Shown here piece by piece: positions 26,790 through 35,196 of a stretch of 64,000 bases of DNA (positions are counted from its first letter, which is position 1; each line of letters starts with the position of its first letter). The notes below the pieces were generated by a model. It had not been told where the DNA came from. It did not search any database and saw only the letters and a program-made list of their open reading frames with translations. The position numbers and the translations under genes are program-made. Origin of the DNA: Algibacter miyuki (lineage in GTDB: Bacteria; Bacteroidota; Bacteroidia; Flavobacteriales; Flavobacteriaceae); the NCBI RefSeq assembly GCF_030409805.1, contig NZ_JAUFQP010000004.1, positions 62,001 to 126,000 on the forward strand, given 5' to 3'.

Positions 26790-28224
26790 TTGTAGGTTTC
26801 ATATTTTTTAATTGCATTTTATCTATAAAAGCAGAAGGTACATAATACGCTAATTTTAGTATGGATTTGCCCTTTTTTAAATTAAACTTATTTAAGTTTT
26901 GTATGCCTTGGCTAATTCTATATTCTTTATGCACGTAACGTTGTAACTTTTTGTAAAAAGCAGAACTATAAGTGCCCTTAAAAAGCATAGCAAGATCATC
27001 GGAATCTCTCCAGTTGGCTTTTAGTTTTAAATCGTCTTTTACTTTGTCGTAAAACTTGGTGCCTGGTAAAGGATAGGAAACTGAAACTCCAATATTGTCA
27101 GGAACGAGTTCTTTAATCATACTAATGGTTTTCGTAATATCTTCTTTGGTTTCACCGAGATATCCAAACTGAATAAAGAAGGCGACACGAATATTTTTTT
27201 CTTTTAGTAGGCGCGTAGCTTCATAAATTTGTGCCACACTAGTGTCTTTATCCATTGCGTCTAAAATAGCTTGTGAGCCACTTTCAGCACCTACCCAAAC
27301 TTCTTCCAATCCGCTTTCTGCTAAAGCATCGATAGTATCTTCTTTTAAAAGTAAATCAACTCTACTTTGTATGTAATATGAAATAGAAAGCTTTTCTTTT
27401 TTTAGTGCTGTATTAAAGTTTTGTACCCATTTTGGTTTTAATCCAAAAATATCATCGCACATCCAAAAACGGTTAACGCCATAAGTTTGGCTAAGGTATT
27501 TTATATGTTTTGTGATGTATTCGGGTGAATGCGAATTGTAACGGTTACCATAAATAGGTTTTGCACACCAATTACATTTGTACGGGCAACCTCTGGTGGT
27601 GGCTATATTTAAGGTGAAATCATTTCCGCTTTGTTGCCATACTTTTTTATAGGCTTCAATATCAACCAAATCCCAGGCAGGTATTGGAAATTCATCTAAA
27701 TTTTTAGTAACAATGCGTTTGGGTGTTTTTACAATGGTATTGTTCTGTATGTAAACAATACCTTTAATATTATAAGGGTTTTCGTTTCTAGATAACGTAT
27801 TAACTAATTCTTTTAAGCTTACTTCACCTTCTCCTTGGATAATATAATGGGCTCCATTTTTAAGATATTTTTCAAAATGATCTGTAGCATCCGAGCTGTT
27901 AACAATTACGGTGCAGCCTTCAGATTTTGCCATTTTTATCATTTTAAAAGCGGCTTCTCGCATAGTGGTTAAGCACATTTTGGTGAGGTAGTTAAAGCCA
28001 TCATCATAAAGTACAAAAAACTGAGGTTTTTCGGCTTTTAATTTGGTGATAATCCCTGTTGGAGCATCTATCAAGTTGGTGTCAAATAAGGAAACGGTAT
28101 ATCCGTTTTCTCTTAAATAAGAAGCCGCGTAAATGGTTCCTAAAGGAGGGAAAGGGGTTTTGTTATCCCATTGTTTTTTGTCGAATTTATAAAAATACGA
28201 ATGCGAAAAAAGAATAGAGTCCAT
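26782..28224 (-). CDS. B12-binding-type radical SAM protein (fourth of four)
   Basis: 480 residues. It opens with ILFSHSYFYKFDKKQW, then PPLGTIYAASYL and GEGEVSLKEL; no DxHxxG seen. The iron-sulphur cysteines are C213, C217 and C220 in RGCPYKCNWC, then CDDIFGLKPKW and GAESGSQAILDAMD. It is probably paralogous to the protein encoded at 24619. Its stop is 2 bp... downstream of nothing else: the next upstream gene (nucleotidyltransferase-like) ends 2 bp before its start. The reaction cannot be inferred; the family includes methyltransferases, cyclases and BchE-like enzymes. Confidence 0.85.
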   Translation of the reverse strand: MDSILFSHSYFYKFDKKQWDNKTPFPPLGTIYAASYLRENGYTVSLFDTNLIDAPTGIITKLKAEKPQFFVLYDDGFNYLTKMCLTTMREAAFKMIKMAKSEGCTVIVNSSDATDHFEKYLKNGAHYIIQGEGEVSLKELVNTLSRNENPYNIKGIVYIQNNTIVKTPKRIVTKNLDEFPIPAWDLVDIEAYKKVWQQSGNDFTLNIATTRGCPYKCNWCAKPIYGNRYNSHSPEYITKHIKYLSQTYGVNRFWMCDDIFGLKPKWVQNFNTALKKEKLSISYYIQSRVDLLLKEDTIDALAESGLEEVWVGAESGSQAILDAMDKDTSVAQIYEATRLLKEKNIRVAFFIQFGYLGETKEDITKTISMIKELVPDNIGVSVSYPLPGTKFYDKVKDDLKLKANWRDSDDLAMLFKGTYSSAFYKKLQRYVHKEYRISQGIQNLNKFNLKKGKSILKLAYYVPSAFIDKMQLKNMKPTNG

Positions 28225-28226
28225 AG

Positions 28227-29120
28227 TTAAAAAGCGTTTATATGATGCGTAGTTTCTATTTCGGCCTTTTTAGCATTAAAAGCATCCATTACCTTTTTTT
28301 GAAAATTTTGTGGGTGGTGTTTACTTACAGTTTCGGTTGATTTTAATGCAATTTCAAATTCTTTTTTATCTATGTTTTTAAATTTCGATTCCCAACGTTT
28401 TAAGGTCAGGTTTTTAAAGTGATTTTCCAGGCGATTTCCTATTTTTTTGTTGCAAATATATTCTATGAATTTAGAAATTATAAACGGTTTTATGGTGGTA
28501 TCTACTTCTACTTGCTGATTATTTATGTTCGGCAAGTAACTATGTGCCCATGTGTTTTGCTTTAAAAATTTAGAAAATACGGCTTTTCCTGTAATGGGTA
28601 TTAGCGTGCGTAATTCTGTGGCTGTAAAGAGATTTTTTTCTTTAATCTCTAAGTCGTTTTTACTAATAAAGTAATTAACGCAAAAGTATTTTTTTGAATT
28701 TAGTAAAAATACTTTTTTAAAGAGTATTAGTAGGGTTCTGGCAATCCAAAGCCTATTAGGTTTTGTAATTATAAAAAAATCGATATCGCCGTCATTATCA
28801 TAACAGCCTTTAGAGAGAGCTCCTGAAATACTAACACTTTCGATATAAGGGAATTTTGAAATAAATTGAGCTTGCTTTAAAGCTTTAGGCATAATGTTTT
28901 TGGCATGTGCATTTCCTTTTGTTCTTTTTGTTACAATAGTTTCGTCATTGTTATAGATAAAGTAACCGTTATACTCTTTAACAATGTTTAGTGATTTTAG
29001 TTTTACTAATTCTTTTTGTAAAGCAATAGCGTCGTTAGATTTAGAAAACAAAAAAATTTCATCTTTAGTTAATGGGTAATTAAAGATTGAAAAATATAGT
29101 ATGGGCTGTAAACTATTCAA
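28227..29120 (-). CDS. Nucleotidyltransferase-fold protein with N-terminal winged-helix-like domain
   Basis: 297 residues, TTG start. Residues 1-60 (ILYFSIFNYPLTKDEIFLF then LKSLNIVKEYNGYFIY) look like a winged-helix domain. The pol-beta-type nucleotidyltransferase signature is ISGALSKGCYDNDGDIDFF, i.e. G-x-x-S-x-G followed by D-x-D. The C-terminal part is mostly helical and basic. Such proteins transfer NMP groups to an acceptor; this subgroup is uncharacterised to my knowledge. It is the first gene of the minus-strand operon with methyltransferase, radical SAM and SGNH genes, so it may act on the same product. Confidence 0.75.
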   Translation of the reverse strand: MNSLQPILYFSIFNYPLTKDEIFLFSKSNDAIALQKELVKLKSLNIVKEYNGYFIYNNDETIVTKRTKGNAHAKNIMPKALKQAQFISKFPYIESVSISGALSKGCYDNDGDIDFFIITKPNRLWIARTLLILFKKVFLLNSKKYFCVNYFISKNDLEIKEKNLFTATELRTLIPITGKAVFSKFLKQNTWAHSYLPNINNQQVEVDTTIKPFIISKFIEYICNKKIGNRLENHFKNLTLKRWESKFKNIDKKEFEIALKSTETVSKHHPQNFQKKVMDAFNAKKAEIETTHHINAF

Positions 29121-29747
29121 GTTGGTAGTAATTTTCTATCTTTTGATGTAAAATAAGTTATACGCTAAGTTACAGTTTTTTTTTGATTCCGATTCATGTG
29201 TGTTATTTGGTTTTATGATAAAACTGCCCCTTTTTTTCTGCGAAATATGTATTTTTTTTGATTATTTTTTGTGCAACTCTTAGTTCTGTTGGAATGTGTT
29301 ATGTATTGATATCTGGTTAAACGTAATATTTAATGGCATGTTGAAGTGAAATTTTATCATTTTTGAGATTTTAATATAAAGATGAAAATAAACACAGGCT
29401 GAAAAAAATACTTAAGGAGATATTGTATTTTTAAGTAAATTTAAAAGAAAGAAAAACCCATGGTAGCTGTTTTATTGGTAATACAGAGGTTGAGAATACT
29501 TTTATGTTACAATGGCGTTTAAAGAAGTATCTTTGCGCTAGTATTATTTATCTGTTGATATTAATTATTCTTTCGTTCACACTTTGGCGATGTTAAAGAC
29601 TTTTTTCTTAAAGTCTCTATTTTGATTAATCTAAACACTAGTGGTCAACTTAATGCCTGATTACTAGTTAGTAACTATTTATAGTGATATTAATCTACGA
29701 CTTGCTCATGTCATTACTCTGCAATCCGTTTCAATTTATAATAAACG
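29121..29747. other. 627-bp intergenic region, divergent promoters expected
   Basis: This is the longest gene-free stretch and marks the right end of the glycan locus. It lies between divergent genes. A TATCTTTG box on the plus strand at 29528-29535 matches TAnnTTTG but is about 210 bp from the methyltransferase start. A 30-codon hydrophobic ORF (29504-29596, plus) overlaps that box and is not convincing. A short hairpin TTACT-AGTT-AGTAA lies near 29664. No RNA gene was recognised. Confidence 0.4.
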
Positions 29748-30815
29748 ATGATTACAGATATATATGTAAACAAGCCCGTGCCTTATTTTTCAGAACAACC
29801 CTTGCCACAATTTAATCGCTCTATTGATATTGCGCGTATTATTAAAGGCTTAGAAGCTGATAAACCTGTATTGATAACCGAGTTTTATAGTAACGGCTTA
29901 CAGTTGCTTAAAGCGTTGCAAGAGCACCTAAAGGATAAATTTCCAGGACAGACTTTTAATGAGCAACGCGCAAATCGTTCGGCTTTTAGAAAGTTGTCTA
30001 GTCTTATTTATATAAAAATTATAGACCATAAACTAACCGTAAAAAAGGCGCCTGCTATTGGTTGGTTAGAAAAACTTTATCCAGAACATCAAAGTTTTTT
30101 ATTACCATTCACCAAAGTGCAAGGATTAAATAGTGCGTGGCAATGGCACCTTAACGGTATAACGCTTCCTGTATTACGAAATAAAATACATCCGTATTAT
30201 GGGGTTTATTTTCCAACACGTTTCGATCATTTAATCGTGTTTGATAATTGGTTGAAGCGTTATAGTGGCGCGAAAAAATTGGCTATAGATGTTGGCGTTG
30301 GTAGTGGTGTGTTGTCTTTTCAATTAATTAAACATGGTTTTCAGAAGGTTTTTGGAACAGATACAAACCCAAATGCTATTGTTGGCTTAACGGAATCTAT
30401 GGGAGATACTAAAATGTCTCGGAAAATAGAACTCGATTTCGCACCTCTTTTTGGCAAGTGGGAGAAACCTGTTGAACTCATTGTTTTTAATCCGCCTTGG
30501 TTGCCTGTATCTCAAGATATGGATACCAATGACGAAGCTATTTATTATAACGAAAACTTATTTTTAGATTTTTTTACTGAAGCTAAAAAACGATTATTAC
30601 CCGATGGTAAACTGGTGATTATATTTTCCAATTTAGCCGAAATTACCAACGTTACAGAAGTACATCCCATAGCAAAGGAACTAGCCGAAGGCGGACGTTT
30701 TAAATTAGAAAACTGTTTAAGAAAGTCAGTGAAATCTGCTTCCAATAAAACCAAGCGCAATCAAAATTGGCGTGGCGAAGAAATGGTAGAACTTTGGGAA
30801 TTGGTGCATGCTTAA
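29748..30815 (+). CDS. Class I SAM-dependent methyltransferase, HemK-like
   Basis: 355 residues. The first 170 residues form an unrecognised N-terminal domain. The SAM-binding motif is AIDVGVGSGVLSFQL, followed by GTDTNPNAI and the substrate-binding IVFNPPWLP (NPPW, as in N-methyltransferases of the HemK/PrmC type). The C-terminus (KTKRNQNWRGEEMVELWEL) is basic and Trp-rich. It stands alone after the long intergenic region and is not clearly part of the glycan locus. The substrate could be protein, RNA or a small molecule. Confidence 0.75.
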   Translation: MITDIYVNKPVPYFSEQPLPQFNRSIDIARIIKGLEADKPVLITEFYSNGLQLLKALQEHLKDKFPGQTFNEQRANRSAFRKLSSLIYIKIIDHKLTVKKAPAIGWLEKLYPEHQSFLLPFTKVQGLNSAWQWHLNGITLPVLRNKIHPYYGVYFPTRFDHLIVFDNWLKRYSGAKKLAIDVGVGSGVLSFQLIKHGFQKVFGTDTNPNAIVGLTESMGDTKMSRKIELDFAPLFGKWEKPVELIVFNPPWLPVSQDMDTNDEAIYYNENLFLDFFTEAKKRLLPDGKLVIIFSNLAEITNVTEVHPIAKELAEGGRFKLENCLRKSVKSASNKTKRNQNWRGEEMVELWELVHA

Positions 30816-30922
30816 ACTTATAGTTTAGTTATTTGCCATAGGCTGTAACAATAATTAAAAATGGAATCGAAATTTTTTGTAAACCATTTTCTACACGTTT
30901 ATTTTTTAGTTATATTACTGAT

Positions 30923-31729
30923 ATGAAAAAACAATTACAAATAATTAACGGTGTCGCTTTTGTATGTGTTCTTGTAATGAACTATTTGTCTAACACAGGT
31001 TTATTAAATAACACCACTATAGGGGAAGTTTCTAAAGATTATAACACCTTATTTACTCCCGCAGGTTATGCGTTTTCCATTTGGGGAATAATCTATTTAC
31101 TCTTGTTAGGGTTTATTGTTTACCAAGGGCGCAGTCTATTTGTAAAAGTTAGAAACGACGATTTTATTTTAACAACAGGTTGGTGGTTTCTAACCTCTTG
31201 TATTGCTAATTGTGCTTGGATTGTAACCTGGATTTACGGTTATACCTTAATATCGTCCATATTTATTTTTATCATTCTATTTGCGTTATTACAAATTGTG
31301 CTTAAAAATAAAATGGAATTGTTCGATGCTTCAATTTCTGTTATTCTGTTTTTATGGTGGCCCTTTGTAATTTATAGTGGCTGGATTACCGTGGCTAGTA
31401 TTGCAAACGTATCGGCCGTTTTAGTAAAATACAATTGGGATGGTTTCGGTTTGTCGCCAACATTTTGGACTATCGCATTAATAGGTATTGCAACCATAAT
31501 AAACTTAATGGTTACCTGGAAACGAAACATGCGCGAGTTTGCACTTGTTGGTGCTTGGGCTCTAATTGCTATTTATGTAGCTAACAGCAATGCCAATACC
31601 ACTGTAGCTTATACTGCAGGAGTTGCTGCTGCAATTTTAATTATAAGCAGCTCTACGCATGCCTTTATTAACCGAAAAACAAATCCAGCGATAAAGTGTA
31701 AGGAGTATCTAGATGCTAGGAAAAACTAA
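30923..31729 (+). CDS. TspO/MBR-related (tryptophan-rich) membrane protein
   Basis: 268 residues with about eight hydrophobic segments. Residues 45-70 (FTPAGYAFSIWGIIYLLLLG) carry the conserved Pro-x-Gly-Tyr-x-Phe-x-Ile-Trp pattern seen in TspO-related proteins; further Trp-rich segments follow (TTGWWFLTSCIANCAWI, LFLWWPFVIYSGWIT). It is longer than classical TspO (about 160 residues, five helices), so it is an extended family member. Ligand and role unknown. The start ATG follows 107 bp of intergenic DNA. Confidence 0.6.
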   Translation: MKKQLQIINGVAFVCVLVMNYLSNTGLLNNTTIGEVSKDYNTLFTPAGYAFSIWGIIYLLLLGFIVYQGRSLFVKVRNDDFILTTGWWFLTSCIANCAWIVTWIYGYTLISSIFIFIILFALLQIVLKNKMELFDASISVILFLWWPFVIYSGWITVASIANVSAVLVKYNWDGFGLSPTFWTIALIGIATIINLMVTWKRNMREFALVGAWALIAIYVANSNANTTVAYTAGVAAAILIISSSTHAFINRKTNPAIKCKEYLDARKN

Positions 31730-31732
31730 AGC

Positions 31733-31888
31733 CTAACGTTTTACTTTTTTTAATTTTTTCTGAGTTTTTCCTTTTCTTGTAGCTACAGCATGTGCTAACA
31801 CAGCGACTTCTATTAGTAGAATTGCAATTTTAGCTTTTTTACTCCTTGTTAATGTACTTGTAAGTCCTAATACTTTTGTAATGATCAT
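31733..31888 (-). CDS. Small membrane-type hypothetical protein, 51 residues
   Basis: An ATG at 31888 opens a 51-residue frame ending at TAG 31733-31735, converging with the TspO-like gene 3 bp away. The protein has a basic start (LTRSKKAK), one hydrophobic helix (IAILLIEVAVLAHAVA) and a highly basic tail (RKGKTQKKLKKVKR). Neat placement and the membrane-then-basic composition suggest a real gene, but no family is recognised. Confidence 0.45.
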   Translation of the reverse strand: MIITKVLGLTSTLTRSKKAKIAILLIEVAVLAHAVATRKGKTQKKLKKVKR

Positions 31889-32072
31889 AATTTATATCTT
31901 TTTAAGAACAAATTATGGATAAAGTTCATTGTTGAATGACTTGATGAAAATTTATTTTGACTGGATTGGGAGTTTTTTTGTTGAATTAAGGAATACTTTA
32001 GGAATAGAACAATCTATTGAAATTACGAGTAGTCAAATTTTAGAGAATCAATAAAGTGCTACTAATTGTATG

Positions 32073-32103
32073 TTGACTATGGTTTGTTTAGGCTCTATTT
32101 TTG
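32073..32103 (+). promoter_or_regulatory. Bacteroidota-type promoter (TTG-N20-TATTTTTG)
   Basis: TTG at 32073-32075 and TATTTTTG at 32096-32103 are separated by 20 bp, matching the TTG / TAnnTTTG consensus. The -7 box is 17 bp upstream of the ATG at 32121, so this promoter supports that start and excludes the in-frame ATG at 32070. Confidence 0.65.
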
Positions 32104-32120
32104 CTGAAAACAAATATATT

Positions 32121-32372
32121 ATGAAACTAAATAGAAGAGGGCAAATAGTAAAATTTCACACACCGAATCATGATGAAGATCCGGAGCAACTTTATATTGT
32201 TCTTGAGTATATTGAAGATGGCAATAGATCTAGAGCAAAAATCCAAGCTTTAAATACTGGATTGTCATTTCCATCAACTAGTATTATGCTAGTTGAAGAT
32301 TTAGAGGTTGATGAAGGGCAAACTTTAGAGCTGGATTATTATCTTAAGCATGGGGATCATGGTTTATTTTAA
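32121..32372 (+). CDS. Hypothetical protein, 83 residues
   Basis: The ATG at 32121 (MKLNRRGQIVKFHTP) is preferred over the in-frame ATG at 32070 because a good promoter lies between them. The protein is acidic, with a beta-rich pattern (YIVLEYIEDGNRSRAKIQAL, then SIMLVEDLEVDEG) and an ending YYLKHGDHGLF. No membrane segment or signal peptide. No family recognised. Its 3' end overlaps the convergent HNH endonuclease gene by 4 bp. Whether it belongs with the restriction-modification unit is unclear. Confidence 0.65.
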   Translation: MKLNRRGQIVKFHTPNHDEDPEQLYIVLEYIEDGNRSRAKIQALNTGLSFPSTSIMLVEDLEVDEGQTLELDYYLKHGDHGLF

Positions 32373-33490
32373 AGTAAATCATTAATGTCATCCTGAAAAA
32401 CGTAATTTCTATGATAGTCTAAGTATATTTCTCTGTTTTCGGGAAAAATTCTCATTTTGTTTTTCGCATTTGGATTAATACTAAGTTTTTCCCAAGTATA
32501 AGAACTTAATTGTGTTCCACATATTAATTCTCCACTGTTAGTAAAAGTTATGTAACCTTGGTCAAATAATTTATCATAAGTAGGTGATAAAGCTAGTCCA
32601 TTTAAATAATCTAACGCTTGGTCATTTTCGTTATTTTTGATACAAATACTATAAGGTTTTATATGACTTGCAATTAATAAACGTTCATCTGTAATTTTTG
32701 TAAAAGGACATTGAGGCATATAATTAATAACTTCACGTCGATATTTTTCTGAACCTTTTCGATATGTTCTTTTTATATTTCCAGATTCAATTTCTACTTT
32801 TTCTAATTCTTCTTCAGTTGTTAATGATTTTGGATGTACAAAAGACCTAAATTGATAGTCTAATAGGATTCTAAAATAGAATAGTGGTTCTTCATTTTTA
32901 TTTTCGACTGGAATTAGTTTTAAAATTGATAGATAGCTTATACTGGGGAGTATTAATTCTCGCCATAATTTCCATATAAAATTATCAGAACGAATGTAAC
33001 CTCTATTTTGTTTCTGCGAGATATTGTCAGAAGCATCATAAATACTAAAGAATATTTGATTTGTTTTAAGGTTGTCTACTTCTTTTAATCTTTCGTTATA
33101 ATATTCGCTAATGTTATTGTGATAATGTTGTTCTTGAGCAAAGTATTCTGTCTTAGCATCTCTCAAGTATTTTTGAAAATTAGTTTTACTAAAAAAACAT
33201 TTATTTTCGCTAATCAAAGCACCGCTTTCTTTTGCTGAAAAGAATGTTTTTCGTTTTTTATTGGAATCATAATGTTCTAATCCCCATGTTTCATAATTAA
33301 AGAAATTAGACATTAATTCACCTTTTTCTCCATTATAAGTTCCAACATGCTTTTTTGATTCTCCGTTTCCTCTAAATTGTGATAACTTATTTTTTCTATG
33401 AATAAAACTATCTTCTGCTCTAAAATCTTGAATAGAATCGATTATAAAATATTCTATTCCTTCAATTTTAATTTTCTGTAGATTTTCCAT
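32369..33490 (-). CDS. HNH endonuclease, probable type II restriction enzyme
   Basis: 373 residues. The HNH domain is C-terminal: C261-PFT, then ASHIKPY with His276, LNGLALSP with Asn297, and YDKLFDQGYITF with Asp306/Asp310, the pattern of HNH_2-type restriction endonucleases. The N-terminal 240 residues are not recognised and probably hold the sequence-recognition domain. It lies 142 bp downstream of a cytosine-5 methyltransferase on the same strand, as expected for a restriction partner made after the methylase. Recognition sequence cannot be predicted. Confidence 0.82.
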   Translation of the reverse strand: MENLQKIKIEGIEYFIIDSIQDFRAEDSFIHRKNKLSQFRGNGESKKHVGTYNGEKGELMSNFFNYETWGLEHYDSNKKRKTFFSAKESGALISENKCFFSKTNFQKYLRDAKTEYFAQEQHYHNNISEYYNERLKEVDNLKTNQIFFSIYDASDNISQKQNRGYIRSDNFIWKLWRELILPSISYLSILKLIPVENKNEEPLFYFRILLDYQFRSFVHPKSLTTEEELEKVEIESGNIKRTYRKGSEKYRREVINYMPQCPFTKITDERLLIASHIKPYSICIKNNENDQALDYLNGLALSPTYDKLFDQGYITFTNSGELICGTQLSSYTWEKLSINPNAKNKMRIFPENREIYLDYHRNYVFQDDINDLL

Positions 33491-33632
33491 AAATAGTTTA
33501 TATGCTTTTTTGTTCTGTTGATTCGTTAAGTTTTTATCGAATGTAATAAAAGTCTATAATTATTGATAATTAATTAGTTTTAAGTTCAAATTAAGTTATT
33601 AGCTGCTGTCAGGTATTTATTAATTATTTTAT

Positions 33633-35105
33633 TTATATACCATATTTAGTAATATCCATTTGTTTCAATAATGCTATTAGCACATCAACAACAATGCTAT
33701 TTCCTGCTTGCCTGTACATTTGAGTGTCACTAACTTCTTGTTTAAAGTCATCTCTAAACCCCATTAAACGTAAACATTCTTTTGGTGTTAATTTCCTGAT
33801 TCTGCCTTTATTATGAGTAACATAATTATCTACACCAGCTCGATGCATTTTATGCATTGACTGTAATAATGGCCTTGCAACTTCTAAATCTGTTTTAATA
33901 GACGTTTTAAAGTTTTTTGTGCCCTCAGTTAAAACATATTTTTTAGTTTTTTCAAGAAGGTAATATTTTTCTTCAACTTCACTTACATCAAATACTAGTT
34001 CGTTGAATTCAGGAATTTCTTGACTTTCAAAGATAAAATCACCATGCCAGTTAAATTGCTGATTAGCCTTTTGACAAATAGCAATATCACCGTTTATTTG
34101 GGTATATCTTTTTTTTCTGTTTTTAGAACTTGTAACAAACTTGACCCCCTTTTCCTTTAAATAATATTTACTATCTGTATAATCCTCAAGAAAATCTTGC
34201 ATTTTATACTCTAATTTAATGGGTTTTGGAAAATCAAACTTCACCTTTTTATCTTTGAAGCCAACAACAAAAATTCTTTCTCTATGCTGTGGTACTCCAT
34301 AATTTTTGGAGTTTAAAACCTGATAAAAATATTTATATCCTAGTTCGTCAAAAGTTGCTTTAATTGTTTCAAATGTGTTTCCACTATCATGATTAATCAA
34401 TCCTTTAACATTTTCAAAAATGAAAACTTTAGGCTGACTTTCTTTTACTACTCTTGCAAACTCATAAAAAAGCGTACCTCTAGTATCTTTAAATCCCTTC
34501 CTTTTTCCAACCATTGAAAATGATTGACACGGGCTTCCTCCAACTAATAAATCTACTTTTCCTTTGTATTTCTTGCCTTGTATTTTTTGAACATCATCAT
34601 ACCAGTTTTCTTCTTCAATATCATAATTAGCGAAATAACTTTGTTTAGCATATTTATCGATATCACTAGCGAATACAATTTCAGATTCTAATTTTAATCT
34701 TTTAAAAGAGTATTCAATTGCTCCAATGCCAGAAAACATCGTTGCAACTCTAATTTTAGCTTTAGGATTAGAAAACTCTTTTTCAGTCCAATTTTGTTCG
34801 TGTTCTGTTTCTGAAAAATATAACTCTAGTTGTTCTTCCACAATATTTAGTACCTCTTTATAATGTGGGTAGTTTTTAATTTCTTGAGTTACTTTTGATG
34901 AATAATAATGATTTAGTACGTTTTTTTGTTCTGTTTCCAATATTTCGGCAAGCGGACTAAAAAGGTTTTCTGAAAGATTTCGTTCTTCACGCTCTATTTT
35001 TCCTAAAGTAGAAGTATCAATGTCTAAATAAGCAGCTACCTTTTTTAAAGGAAAACCAAGTTCGTTTCTACGTTTTTTTATATATTCTCCAAAAGTTACT
35101 GTCAT
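33633..35105 (-). CDS. DNA (cytosine-5)-methyltransferase with N-terminal XRE-type HTH
   Basis: 490 residues. Residues 1-65 form an XRE helix-turn-helix (TFGEYIKKRRNELGFPLKK, then STLGKIEREERN). The C5-methylase motifs follow: motif I MFSGIGAIEYSF (about 123-134), motif IV GGSPCQSFS with catalytic Cys193, motif VI ENVKGL (231-236), motif VIII near QHRERIFVVGF and motif X RQAGNSIVVDVL. A variable target-recognition region lies between VIII and X. It protects DNA from the HNH enzyme encoded downstream. The fused HTH probably represses its own promoter, as described for M.EcoRII and M.SsoII; a dyad over the -7 box upstream supports this. Confidence 0.93.
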   Translation of the reverse strand: MTVTFGEYIKKRRNELGFPLKKVAAYLDIDTSTLGKIEREERNLSENLFSPLAEILETEQKNVLNHYYSSKVTQEIKNYPHYKEVLNIVEEQLELYFSETEHEQNWTEKEFSNPKAKIRVATMFSGIGAIEYSFKRLKLESEIVFASDIDKYAKQSYFANYDIEEENWYDDVQKIQGKKYKGKVDLLVGGSPCQSFSMVGKRKGFKDTRGTLFYEFARVVKESQPKVFIFENVKGLINHDSGNTFETIKATFDELGYKYFYQVLNSKNYGVPQHRERIFVVGFKDKKVKFDFPKPIKLEYKMQDFLEDYTDSKYYLKEKGVKFVTSSKNRKKRYTQINGDIAICQKANQQFNWHGDFIFESQEIPEFNELVFDVSEVEEKYYLLEKTKKYVLTEGTKNFKTSIKTDLEVARPLLQSMHKMHRAGVDNYVTHNKGRIRKLTPKECLRLMGFRDDFKQEVSDTQMYRQAGNSIVVDVLIALLKQMDITKYGI

Positions 35106-35123
35106 AGTTAATATAAATTTTTA

Positions 35124-35138
35124 GGACAAAAGTAGTCC
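35124..35138 (-). promoter_or_regulatory. Probable operator overlapping the -7 box of the methyltransferase gene
   Basis: GGAC (35124-35127) and GTCC (35135-35138) form a dyad with a 7-bp spacer, flanked by A/T tracts on both sides. On the minus strand, the sequence between and into the arms reads TACTTTTG (35134-35127), an exact TAnnTTTG -7 element 21 bp before the start codon. A repressor bound to the dyad would cover the promoter. The natural candidate is the HTH domain of the methyltransferase. Confidence 0.6.
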
Positions 35139-35196
35139 AAAAATATGGAAATTAATATAGCTTATTATATTTTGTTTTTTGTTCTAGTTAAATCCA

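Noticed and set aside
29504-29596. 30-codon hydrophobic frame in the 627-bp gap
   Set aside because: Too short and overlaps a possible promoter box; no supporting signal.
32070-32120. Longer start for the 83-residue protein
   Set aside because: The extra 17 codons contain a consensus promoter, so translation from 32070 is unlikely.
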